Part shown: piece by piece, positions 1 through 10,480 of the stretch
How the letters are laid out: each line of letters begins with the position of its first letter
Numbering within the stretch: position 1 is the first letter of the stretch
NCBI GenBank assembly: GCA_019633425.1
Contig: WSUB01000146.1
Coordinates: 1 to 64,000, forward strand
Reading direction: 5' to 3'
DNA length: 64,000 bases
Source of the DNA: Tulasnella sp. 424
Taxonomy: Eukaryota; Basidiomycota; Agaricomycetes; Cantharellales; Tulasnellaceae
Program-made: the position numbers and the translations under genes
Notes under the pieces: model-generated
The model's database searches: none
Told to the model about the DNA's origin: nothing
The model's input: the letters and a program-made list of their open reading frames with translations, nothing else

Positions 1-270
1 ATATTGGGGCATGCTGAAAATTGTTCAGAATTTTCCTCAGCATTTTCTTCAGCTTGAAAAAGATGTGGACCATCTCCATTGAAAATGCTAATGATTATTG
101 AGACATGAAAAGGGTCTATGTTTTTCAGTGCCATAGTGAAAACTTTCACATTTTTCACTCAGAGGAAAATGGTCAGAGATTTTCATCATAATCTTCTGAA
201 AATGAAAAATTATCAGGAAAAGTGATTCCCCTCCCAGTGTTTTCTTCAAAATTTTCAGCCACAGAAAATG
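1..270. repeat. Low-complexity AT-rich tract dense in TTTTCA/TGAAAA
   Basis: This stretch repeats short words of the type TTTTCAG and CTGAAAAT on both strands, well over ten times in 270 bases, without a regular period. Short ORFs through it show no recognisable protein. It may be the edge of a larger satellite-like or decayed repeat that continues left of the window. Nothing here looks like a gene. Confidence 0.5.
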
Positions 271-287
271 TTGATTTGCTCCCTGTG

Positions 288-707
288 TAACCCTACTATA
301 TATGCTCAGGTTACTCTCAACCGAGGTGGTGCCGAGCGAAAGGAGCAAGTCTGCCACCGATGTCAGCGGCCAAAGTATCCCGGCAGGGCAGCCAACAAGC
401 TAATCAACCACAAGAAATCCGAGTGCAGCGATGGTGTTCATCCATCACTGAAGGATATCCCATATCCTCTTCCTTAATCAAGCAGAAACAATTCCAGCCC
501 GACACGTTCCATCGGCAGTGCTCAGTTATACAGGACAAACAGGCAAAGAAGCAGTCTCTTTCGACAGAGGAAGAGACTTTTCTCATTTATTACTCGAATA
601 ATCTAGTGGAAGGCCCGGAACGTACGCAATTCTGGGCAATTGGTAATCTTGTGGTCCCTTCGCATTGTATGATTGTCCATGGTGATCAGAAAGCATGCAT
701 CAAAATG
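288..707 (+). other. Possible coding fragment with Cys/His motif
   Basis: Two overlapping plus-strand reading frames have some protein-like character. The first (about 288-477) carries CHRCQRPKYP followed by INHKKSECSDG, a Cys-x2-Cys ... His ... Cys arrangement that could bind zinc. The second (about 420-707) carries FQPDTFHRQC, EEETFLIYYSN and GPERTQFWAIGN. A short intron could join them, but I see no convincing donor/acceptor pair and do not recognise the family. It may be an exon remnant of a transposon-encoded or host gene. It is listed only because the next 800 bases hold nothing better. Confidence 0.2.
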
Positions 708-1524
708 TAATGTATTTAGTATCTCTAGGTACACTATTATGCTACTCTATTGCGACTCTTTGTGATGTCTTTGTAATTTGCGGACCCCGGGGTTAAAGTG
801 AACGGAAGTAGTTGTTGTTGCGGCATTCCGGAAGCAACTGCATTTTCTTCAACTCTAACAGCACCTTCACATGTAGATAACACTATAACAACTCATCAGC
901 AGACACTCTACTTATGTCCTGTCCCTTAGCATCTCTGCCAGGGTCTACAACCCCAGGGTACAGTTTGGGACACCCCACTGCCGACCCCGGGAGTCACTGA
1001 TTTACCCTCCGCTCTCTTGTCCCCCTCCCAACCATCCATTTCCCCTAGTACCGTCTGTACATCTCTTCAACTTCTCAATGGGCGCTCCTGCATTATAGCT
1101 ATTTGCAAAAATGATGAGACTGGTGTAACTCCAGACCTAAGGAATAAAGAATAAGAAAAGGATACAGCTACCGAGGGTGATGTGTCCCAGTGGGGTAAAT
1201 AGTACCAAACTCCAGTTCTATTCCAGACCGGAAACAATAGAGTCGAACGAGTAAACAAATGTAAACATTGCCACAAGCCCAAAATCATTGACCCCACTTT
1301 TTGTCATTTCTCTTTATTTCTCTTTCTAAGATGTCAGGTAGTCTCATCATTTTTGCAAACTGCTGTAATAGGTAGTCCAAATGTATTTACAATTGGCCAT
1401 GTTCATTCCTTCCCGTGATTGTCCGTGTTTCAGCCCCTATGTGACCATCCCCTTCGTGCCGAGCGCTTCGTCCTTCCACCCACCCCAGGCCCACAGGTCC
1501 CGGACCTTACAGGCCAATTACAGC
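708..1524. other. No gene seen
   Basis: Only short ORFs without recognisable motifs are present on either strand. No tRNA, repeat array or promoter could be identified. Confidence 0.5.
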
Positions 1525-1567
1525 TAGTTGCAAAACCGGAGAGCACGTCTCTCCGGTTTCGCAACTA
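1525..1567. repeat. 19-bp stem hairpin with 5-nt loop
   Basis: Positions 1525-1543 (TAGTTGCAAAACCGGAGAG) pair with 1549-1567, the inverted copy with one mismatch (18 of 19), around the loop CACGT. Nothing nearby codes for protein, so this is not a terminator of a recognised gene. It could be a fold-back remnant of a mobile element or a small structured RNA. The sequence alone cannot decide. Confidence 0.7.
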
Positions 1568-1759
1568 CAGTGCGGGTGGTCACTTCTCATCGATGCGCAA
1601 TGTATGGGAACCCTGAGAAAATTTGCAATTCCATCACCTCCTCCCCCAGCCTCTCGGGCCTCTCAAAACCCACATTAACTACGTATATTTACTTGTATCT
1701 ATCACGGGTGTGCTCGATTTCCCTCTCCAATTAGTTTTAAAAATCGACCTCCAGAAATT

Positions 1760-1771
1760 TTGAAATAGGGG
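1760..1771 (+). repeat. 12-bp direct repeat flanking the transposase (partner 5325-5336)
   Basis: TTGAAATAGGGG occurs here and again at 5325-5336 in the same orientation, one copy on each side of the decayed transposase gene. Both are followed within a few bases by GG then CC-rich sequence. Because the orientation is direct, these are not terminal inverted repeats. They could be the edges of a larger duplication or of a composite insertion, or chance. Confidence 0.3.
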
Positions 1772-1888
1772 TTTAGGGTCCTAAGGGTCCGTGCCCTGCT
1801 TATGTCATATATAGAGCAGCATGAGGACTGTGGCCGAATCTCAAGGTTGTATATCCTAATATGGCTAAAATAACACAGTGTAGCGTGT

Positions 1889-4800
1889 CTATCCAGTAAG
1901 AATGTCGATCTCCATCATCACACGCACTCCCACCCGTCGATGAGAGGTGAATTTCTTGACTGCATGGTCTGCAAGTTTCCCGGTGAGCCCCTTTCAATAT
2001 GCATCCACATAGCGCCATGATCGGTGGAAATATCGACGGATGGTGACCAATGGGCATGAGTCGAGACACTCCGGGACAAGGGATTTTGCCTGCGGAAATG
2101 ACCTGTTATAGTTCTGCCTGAATTCTAAACCACAAATAGGTCAGTGCAAGTGATGCGGAGACTCATCGAGGGTAATGATGTGAGAAGAACTTACTTTGTT
2201 TTGCATACCCCCAATACATCTCGATCGGATTGAGCTTGCAGTGAAACTTGGGCAGAAAAAGGCAAAGATGCCCCGCCCGCCTCAATCTCGAGCTGCAGCA
2301 GAGGTTTTTCGTTGCGGAAGTCGTCCTGATTTAATAGGCATTTTTCCATACAGCAATAAATGCTCTCTTTTTCTCCATCCACATCATCTCCATCAAGATT
2401 CTTGCCGGGGAAGAGTGCATCGTCTGAACGGGAAGGTGGAATTTGAAGGTCAGCGGTAGTCAGTCCACGTTTAAAGATCCACATATCCCTCGCACCTATC
2501 AACCCATACAAGTCAGGCTCGGCAGCCATCCTCGCTCTCGCCTCTGCTTCGATCCCTGCTCGCTTCTCGGCTGATGCCTTGCACACAGCACAACGGCCGA
2601 CAGGTGACTTCCCAGGTGCACAAGCTGCCTCCAATCGTGACCACAGTCCACGTTCCTTAAGCACCGCCTCCATCCCTTTTGCCTCGTCAGGATATGCCGG
2701 ATGGTTTGAAGGAAATACCATCGACTGCTCCCTACCACGAAGAGAAACATGTGGGTTATTCATCGGGATTGTCGTGCTGTGCATCTTCGGCTGTTTCCCT
2801 CCCGGAATGACATTCATTCTCTTCGCATTCAGGGCATCCGGGGCAAACGACTTATGCGCCGAGGATTGATCAAAGATAAACAGCATTTGCTTATCTGGGT
2901 GAGTAACCTCACATATTTTGATTGTCCTTTTGATCTAAAGGTAACCCACGTTAGCTCGCCGACTTGGAACTCAATGCGGAGACTGTGCACCGCCACTCAC
3001 TTGCTCAAGAAGCTGAGTCATGTCCCAATATTTATCGCCATTTTTTCCGGGGTAAATGATAGTTTGTGCGTCAAAGCTCTCAAGACGTTCGCTTTGGGGA
3101 AGCTTCTCCTGTGCCGCATCTGTTCGTCAGTGAGACCGATTCAGCCTCGATCCTGAATGATAAAGTCGGAGACATGGACCAGCCAGCCCCGACTCTTCTG
3201 TTGAAGAAGCTGCTCGGAATCGGTAAGCCAAGCACTCTTTTTTTGATCATTTGCGTGAAAACAGCATTCGTCGTGAAACGCGACTTCGGTCTCTTTGACT
3301 CCCGGCGGAAGTTGCAGCGGCAGAGGCTCGCAGCTCGCCCCATCGTATTTCCGCATGTATCTGAATCAAAATTGAGATACAAGGTAAGTTGATTATGGCT
3401 TGTATCGACAAATGCATATACTTACGGGTCATACTTTTCTAGGACGGCAAGGAAATGCTTGCAATACTCAACGACATCCGGGCGCTCATGGCCATCGTAA
3501 TATTTGCCGTTCTTATGGGTGACAAGCCGGTAGCCATGTTTCCTCATCCACTGTTTTGCGGTTGACTCTCCTATCGTCTTTTTCGAATGCGGAAGTTTTG
3601 GCAGGACCTTCTCATTCATGTGTTTCATCAATTTCAAGGGTGTGACCTACTCCGAGAGTTTAGACGTGTAAGTGATACCAGAACAACAAACTTGCGCTTA
3701 AATACGTACATCTCCTGTAGGAATCGATTCGAAGAATGCCTTCACAGCAGTCTGTACATCTGGAGCATCCAGGAGAGATGCGTGGGCCCTGCCTTTCCCC
3801 TGCGACCTTTCCGGCAGAGAGCCCGTCTCTCTGATATGCTTCGCTTTTTTCCGGATCTGTCTGGCATACCATGCGCCCTTTGAGATAGGGCATCCTCCAA
3901 TACTAGTTGACGAAAGCTTGCTTTGCGCAATTTGCAAACTTGCGGCCATCGCTGGGGCTGGGTGACAAGCTTGCCAAAGGGAGTGAGATAAGACATTGAA
4001 ATCTGAAATGACAGCAAGATCTGCAATGTCGCGTAAGTCGACCTTTGGCTGTCGTTGTATCCGCTTTAGTATTGTACGGATTGAACACTCCGTTATCTCG
4101 AACTCGGCTTCCTTTCGCTTTTGGGGCTGGGAAACCATGGGTTGCTGTTGAGACAAGCCTTGGGTGCCGTCATCTTGCACTCCGGTGGCTACAGTGGCTC
4201 CATCTTCTCCGGAAAACGATTCGATGGATGGGCTGGCTGCTTCTTCACGAGTGGTTTGATGCGCGACTATCTCGTTGCGCATTTGGGAATCAGATACCCG
4301 TAGGCCATCTGGCACGTTTAGGTTGAGTTTCTCAAGGCAAGATGCCAGGAGGTCAAATGTCGCATTTACCTAATAATATTTTGACTCAGATCGCTCTTTG
4401 GGAGGAGGCATATGGTACTCACAACTTCGTCTTGATGATTTTCCGCTCTGAGTACCACTTCTGGCGGAAATCCAATCGATCCCTCTCGTGCAGCTACCCC
4501 TTCCTCGATTGCCTCTAAGGAGCTTATGAAGGCTTCGCTGTCAAAATAAGACTCTTGAGGAGTAGAGATTAACAGGAGCTCTTTGGGCATTAGCTTGTCC
4601 CCCTCCTCATCCTGGACCAAATCTTGATGCTCGACCGACTCCTGAAATGCTTCGGATCTATTAATATTTGACTTGAAGTATGTTCGGATATCACGACATT
4701 GCGCTGCCTCCTTTGCCAACTCCGCCTTGCGAGTTTCCCGCCTCCACCTCGTTGTGGCACTGTCACCCGTGTATACACACCGCTTTGGACCTTTTACTCC

Positions 4801-5183
4801 TTCAAATGAAACCTTATACTTTTTTCAGCGTGAATTATCCAAACCAAGCAGGTGGAACTCACTTGGGATGTGAATATCGGCAGGACACCCGACAACGGGG
4901 TGAGCTCCGGGTCCCAGTCGTCCAAATCGAGACCCGCTTCCATTTCCAGAAGTTCGGACCCGTCACTCTCTTCTTCTTTGGATCCAACCACCGCAATCTC
5001 TTCCTTCCGTCCCCCTAATGCCTCTGTAATATCGTCTATCGTGCTTGTGTCACTGTCACTGTCTGATACCCAGTCTCTATCTCCGTCGTCGGTCCGGTAG
5101 TAGGCGGATGGTTTGCCTTTTCTTCGCCGCTTTGCTTCCTCTCGTTCTATTGCGGCTTTTTGCTTTCTTCCCATAGTCGGCAT
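1889..5183 (-). pseudogene. Decayed IS630/Tc1-type DDE transposase gene
   Basis: Multi-exon minus-strand gene from ATG 5181-5183 to TAG 1889-1891. The acidic N-terminus (Arg/Lys then Asp/Ser-rich) is followed by a helix-turn-helix-like part (KKTIGESTAKQWMRKHGYR, DGHERPDVVEYCKHFL, 3422-3637). The catalytic core has the first Asp in FHDECCFHAND (exon ending near 3141), the second Asp in MLFIFDQSSAHKS (near 2860-2886), and the NPIEMYWGY box that carries the catalytic Glu. Four lesions are visible: an in-frame TGA at 3141-3143; a frame change between there and the block RLESFDAQTIIYPGKNG (about 3060-3130); one extra base in the C run 2271-2274, which puts FHCKLNPIEMYWGYAK out of frame; and an in-frame TGA at 1994-1996 inside the C-terminal HRSWRYVDAY...KGLTGK region. 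Splice sites between exons are otherwise well kept, so inactivation looks recent. No clear terminal inverted repeats were found. Confidence 0.85.
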
Positions 5184-5840
5184 ATTTTTATTGATGGGCT
5201 CTTATTGTATGAATTAAGGTGAACAGGCGAAAAAAGGAAATTTTTTATTATTCTCGAAAACGACAGATACTGCAAGCCACCATCAGCGACCACTTTCGAG
5301 CGCCGACTTGCAACGTCCAGCAAGTTGAAATAGGGGCTATTTGGACCCTGAATGAGATCTCTTCGGATTTGAGCTTTTCTCATCAATCCGTGTCGGCTGG
5401 TACCGGAATCCCGGCGAAAATCGGCCGCGTTCGCGCGCTGCGAGGCAAGGGTCCACTTGATCATGATGAGAAGTGACCACCCGCACTGTATGTCCTCAGA
5501 TAGTCAGGACGACGAAAGGGGTTGAGCCGCCGAGTGCCGGCGAGATCGCTGTTGAGGCTCGGCTCGGCATTCTCTGTGACATCACTTCGACCGATCACAT
5601 GCAACGCTCAGTTAGGCTTCGGCACAACAGCAGTGTAATAGGTACCTGTGCGTAACGCCGTGCGAGCACGGCAAAATCCCGCTACGTTAGATGGTGGCCC
5701 AATTCTCAGTAAGCATTTGCCACCGAACCGTTAAGCTCACCACGGTTCTAGTGTAATCTTTGACACGAGTGTTTGCAGGACGGCGTTGCGTTCGCCAGCT
5801 GCGCTGCCGAGACGCTCGTCCGTCCTTGGTCTCAACTGAA
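5184..5840. other. No gene seen upstream of the transposase
   Basis: Short ORFs only. Contains the second copy of the 12-bp direct repeat (5325-5336). This may include the 5' non-coding end of the element. Confidence 0.45.
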
Positions 5841-6180
5841 TTAAATACCGATGTGATCCCTTGCTCGTAAATAGAAACTTAGTCGGTGCCCCGAACTACC
5901 TGCCCTGGAGGCAAGAATGCAACCCATATACCAATCTCTTCCCAAGACAATGTCGGCTTGCAGAGAGGATGATGAAAAGAGACTCAGGTGATGGCGACTG
6001 AACTCAGGAGAGAGCTGCCACTATATATGACCGGGGGCCGAGAAGGGGTTCTTGACTTGCTGAAGGTGCAATATAAGAGGATGGGGCTGAATCGTCGACG
6101 ACGACACGGACGGGGTTCCCATCCAGGTACCCAATGAAAAAGGTATGGAGCGGAGCTAAGTTGGGATTAACAGGATCCAT
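5841..6180 (-). pseudogene. Small retropepsin-like aspartic protease domain, frame-shifted
   Basis: From ATG 6178-6180 the frame reads a short leader, then FFIGYLDGNPVRVVVDDSAP, resembling the first strand-turn of retropepsins in which D-S/T-G/A holds the catalytic Asp. The frame closes at 6004. The next frame continues the domain with LQADIVLGRDWY near 5955-5925, like the second conserved block (vxLGxDW) of the fold, and stops at TAA 5841-5843. A one-base frame shift between them (about 6005-6015) is the simplest explanation, because any intron here would be about 24 nt, too short. The DSA-to-LGRDW spacing is right for a single-domain protein of about 110 residues. Such domains occur in retroelement Gag-Pol and in domesticated fungal genes; no reverse transcriptase, integrase or LTR is visible nearby, so origin is open. 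The break could also be a sequencing error. Confidence 0.45.
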
Positions 6181-6792
6181 CTTAGACAACTGATTGATAA
6201 GAGGAAAAGAGGAAGTGTAAAAGGATGGAAGGGGGAATTTAATAATGTAAGAAACGGCTTGTTGAACGGCCGATGCCTTTTGAATGAGCTCGAGGTATGC
6301 AGCAGTGCGGTAGCGACAAACAGCAGCGGCAAAGACTCATATTGCATAGGAACAAAGGAGGGCCGGGGAAGAAACGCTACAGTTCAGGCAACATTGCGCA
6401 GCGGGAATTTTGCTATGCATAGCGCTGACTCAAACTCGGCCCAAACCAACGGCACCGCCATTTCATTGCCATTAGTCTTCAGGAAGAGTGGGGTTACGTT
6501 ATCTTATGGCGATGAAATGGCGGCAGATGATTGGTTCTGTACTGAACCTGCCATCGAAGCATATGGAAAAGCCGTATGGAAAAGCCGCAAGCGTAGCGGG
6601 ATTTTTGCCTGCGTGTGAATTGTCATGTGATTGTCATGTGATCGACACCTCGTCCCCCCCACCAGAGAAACCCTCTACTAACGTAGCGGGAAACACAGCA
6701 TCTAATCGGACAGGATATTCTATGGATACACGAAGGCTTCTTTATGCCGGGGTTTGGTACCCGACAGCGTCCATTCGCATTCTAGCAATAGG
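6181..6792. other. No gene seen
   Basis: Short ORFs without motifs. The last 50 bases (6742-6792) are the former 3' end of the GT18 gene beyond its present stop. Confidence 0.45.
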
Positions 6793-8562
6793 CTACCAGT
6801 CCGTCTCCAGCAGAGTTCTCATCCGATCAACAACAGCCGTGGACTTCACCCGAGAGGGTATGAAGCTGATTGATAGATTCCAGAAAGTCCATCATAGAGT
6901 GTAAGTACTTCAATGCCTGAGTCGGGGGACAAGTCCGCGGGCGGTACTCACCGATCAATCGGTGTATTTATCGCTTTTTTCAAGGCGGCTTTGAACCCTT
7001 CTCTATCGCCAACTTTGACGTGATAGACGTGGGGCTCGTCGATTCCCTCGTGAATCAAGGCTCCATGCTGCCCTTCCCAAAAGTTTTTATTGCTCGGATC
7101 GTTCTTGTCCCAGTAAACAATCGGGTTGATAAATGGAACGCCGAGACAAAGAGCCTCATACGGCGTAGGACTGAGGATCGGATTTCCAATGCCAACCACG
7201 ACCCGACTTTGAGAAATAGTCTTTTGAAATTCCGTTCTTTGTAATCCTGGATGCTGGGTAATTCCCGGTGGAGGTTGTGTATAATTTTGAGCCCAAAATA
7301 AGTCGAACTCTCCAGCAACAAATGTTACGTCCTCTTCCTCGGAAAATTTCAAATAAAAGTCGTCGTTGAATTGGGCTGGGACCCCACCCATTGGGTCTGA
7401 TAACGGGTATCGCTCGTCCATGAAAAACCGAAGGTATTTTGCCAGGATGTACGCTTGTCGAGGGCGTTGGGTGAGCGGTACGAATGGCGTGTTAAGGCAG
7501 GTCGGCTCCACGGTATACCCAACGTAGTAGTTTTCCCTACCCCACGGCTGCATTGGAGGCCAGATGTTATAGGGCTCGGGAGAGAGTGTGAATGAACCTC
7601 CGAGAGGCTCAACGGGTCCGTTCCACCAGCTTGCGTGGAAAATCTTCCTGAAGAATCGAGAATGTTAAGTCGACGGTCGGAGGAACACTAAATGAAAACT
7701 CGCCATAGAGGTAAATTGAGATGGGTGGAATTTGGCGCCGGTACGGAAGCGGCAACATCGGTGTATAGGCATTGAGGGTCGGAAACGCACTCTTTTGGGC
7801 CTTCCCAAATGACAAGGTGCACGTTCTTGTGGTATCGTTTGAACCAGTGATCGAAAACAACATCCCCCAAAGACAGGAGCATGGAGTAGCCGAGTTTGTG
7901 CATGGCGTCAATCTTCGAGGACCGGGGGGGGGGGTGAGTCTCTTGTCGGCTACCGAAGTAGGCAGTCAATGGGGGGGAGAGAGGGGACACTTGCCATAGA
8001 TCCACACCAAATATGTTCGCCCCGCACGCTTCCCCGAGCTGCTAAGCCGAAGTGATGCCAGTCGAGGGGTATCTAAGGGGACAGAGTAAGGATTACGACT
8101 AAGTTGCAAACAACCTAAAAAGCGACGACGAACCAGTTTGTCTCCGTTCTCTGGGCAAGACGCAGAGCCGGCGTTACATTCCGCTAGCTGCCTCTCGAAC
8201 ATATCGTTAAACTCCTCTGGCGTTAGTCCTTTCCTCCATGCATCCGAAAGGGTGTCATAAAGTGGTTCCTGCGTAATTTGTACCTCTGTCGCGTTCTTAT
8301 CATCCACCTAGTAAGCATGGTAAGAGTCAAGCGTAAGGTCTGCATCCAATGTTTATGCAGGTGGCCGTACATGCAGGTCTTTGAGGGTTTGGGGATCATC
8401 TGCGCAGAAAATGTGAAAGCCTGTTTCATCCACGAGAGCTGCGAGCTGATACTTACTCCCGGATGATGATGGAAGAAAATTTCTGAACTGGAAAACAACC
8501 AAAAGGCAGATAAGTGTGGCGTATGCGATCAAGCGTGGACGACCGCGGGGGACATAAGACAT
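6793..8562 (-). CDS. GT18 (MGAT5-like) glycosyltransferase, copy 1, diverged
   Basis: Predicted type II membrane protein: ATG 8560-8562, basic PRGRPR, then a single hydrophobic helix (LIAYATLICLLVVF), as in Golgi glycosyltransferases. The catalytic part matches the MGAT5/GT18 layout: YYVGYTVEP, AYILAKYL, then SRVVVGIGNPILSPTPYEAL and GVPFINP, corresponding to the VGLGFPxEGPAPLEA...FLNP block of animal N-acetylglucosaminyltransferase V, followed by GIDEPHVYHV. GT18 enzymes add GlcNAc to N-glycan mannose without a DxD metal site, and none is seen; the acceptor in this fungus is unknown. Exon order matches the four other copies. Three oddities: the exon GEHIWCGSM is followed by GCAAGT and the exon ending NLPLW by GCGAGT, both GC donors where the paralogues have GT; the intron after NGDKL starts GTTCGT; and TAG 6793-6795 follows LLETDW, cutting about 16 residues that the paralogues keep. 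It is the most diverged member. Confidence 0.75.
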
Positions 8563-10480
8563 TTGATGGGAGGGAGACAAAACGATTCATGTTCGATGAC
8601 CACGGCGGTTCAAATAATTATGCCGCCTGGAACCCTTTTGGAAACAAGGGGGTTGAATTAACTCGCAAGCCACTTCCGCGTACTGGGTAAAAGGGATACG
8701 AAGATAAGACAAATGACCTATCACTTGGTGGTACTTTCCCGTTGGGAATACTGGAGGACTTCCTGCGGACAAGTCACAACAGTTGATTCTCTGGCCATCA
8801 GGGTGAACTGAGGCGAACGCGCGCGAAAAGCCACACAATTGCCTAAATCGGTCACCTTCCGACCGCGAACCCTCCTTTAACACAGCGACACCCGCTGATA
8901 CTTGTTAAAATCTACCAAGGCCCCCTACCCCCCTTGCCACTTGCTCCCTGCGGTTTCAGATCATACGATCTCGCAAGTTAACCTCAGAATTACCTGCCCA
9001 ACTAACACAACAATCTTTTCTTCGCATGTGGAAGGCGGGATGTGAGGTATGGGAGTGTCGCGCGAAGTGACGGTCTTAGTGAGATGGCACCTGGGGTCCG
9101 ATTCCAAGGATTTGAACTATCAAGTGTCGAGTGTTGCGATTTGTCTCCGCGGAAGTCCTCCACTAGAAATAAGCCAGATGTGACTAGCTCTATGAATGGA
9201 TCCGGTATCTCTTTGCATTCGCGATGGGCCGCTATTCCGATTCCAGCAACGTTCAGCTTTCAGGAAAGCCGACGACACCTTATGATGAGATGGAAATCTT
9301 AACGTCACCATGGGACGATTCCGAACGTCAGAAAGCCGAGCGTCAAAGCGGCAAAATGCGATGGGATTAAGGGGGACGTTCAAGAGTCAGGAACATTTAG
9401 ATCGGCGATCATGCATCGACCCTGTCAAGTTAGGCACCCATCGACACCTTTTCCGCAATGTTTCATCACCAAACCAACCTAGACTCCTTCATTCCCCATT
9501 ATCACGCCTTGAAGATGTGCAAGACCGATATTGGTCATCGTCGGAAGGGTCATACCGCAGTTGGAAGGGTAGAATTCCCGCGTAGAGTTGGTGGCGTTCA
9601 CCTTCTCAATTTTTGACTCAAAATTGTGAACCTGGGGCTCATCCAAACCGTCGTAAACCCGCAGGTCGAAATGGGGTACTTCAATCCGGCAACCGTGGAA
9701 CCTAGTCCGAGAAAAATCCCAACAAGCCACCTAACTTTGGTGGCCGCGGATGCCTTGAAGGCAACAGCCTTTTCTCGCACTCATCAAGTCATTTCGCTCC
9801 CATTTCGCGCCGGGTCCAGTCCAAAAGCATCAAAGGTCCTGCTTTGATCTCTATGCTATACTCTTCCAAACGTAATGGCTTGTGTTACATTTTCGGTCGC
9901 GATCTCGCGTCTGCCTTTTCGTGCTCGTTTTAAGAATCGTAGGTCCCGATTGAGACGTCGAATGACCAACTGTTGGGATTATCATATTCCACTCGCATAC
10001 AGATATGGACTCGTAACTTTGCTCGATCAAGTATCATAACAACCCCGCTACTCACCGCAGCCAGAATTTCAGAGGACCTCACTCCTCGAATAACACGCAA
10101 AAACACAACCATGGTGACCACATTGACTATTACCAAGCATAACGGCTTGTCCAAGCCTCAGACCGGCTCCGATAAGGTTGAAGATACCGCCAGACTCAGC
10201 GAACGTGGAACGGCGGGCTCGGTGACAACGCCTACATGACATCGACTAAGAAGGAGGATATTGAGGCAGAGAAGAAATTGAGATACGGTGTCGACAAGTA
10301 TTTCAAGTGCTACATCTATTTTAAGTAGGGCAATCGCATCAGGGTAGACGGCCCTGTGCCCCACGCTGTTGGCTCGGATTTGAATATATACTCTGATAAC
10401 TACCCTCCCCATCACGAGCGATGACTTGAATTCAGGTTCCGAGGTCTGGTGCGACATGCAGCAGCAGTTTAGTACAGATA
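8563..10480. other. Intergenic region without a supported gene
   Basis: Several ORFs of 60-100 codons are present, none with convincing family motifs. One plus-strand run around 10210-10325 (DIEAEKKLRYGVDKYF) loosely recalls the cytosolic N-terminus of fungal MFS permeases, but no transmembrane segments follow. A short possible GT18 relic lies at 9590-9690. Confidence 0.4.
9590..9690 (-). pseudogene. Possible relic of a GT18 3' exon
   Basis: The minus strand reads VYDGLDEPQVHNF, similar to VYEGLDEPYVYHV in copy 2. The DNA around ATCCAAACC-TCGTA-AC also resembles the same site in copy 2 (about 15500-15530). No other conserved block of the family is recognisable around it, so a chance match cannot be excluded. 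If real, the array once had a sixth member between copies 1 and 2. Confidence 0.25.

Noticed and set aside
10210..10325. Start of an MFS-type permease (DIEAEKKLRYGVDKYF)
   Set aside because: Similarity is only suggestive, and no hydrophobic segments follow in any frame.
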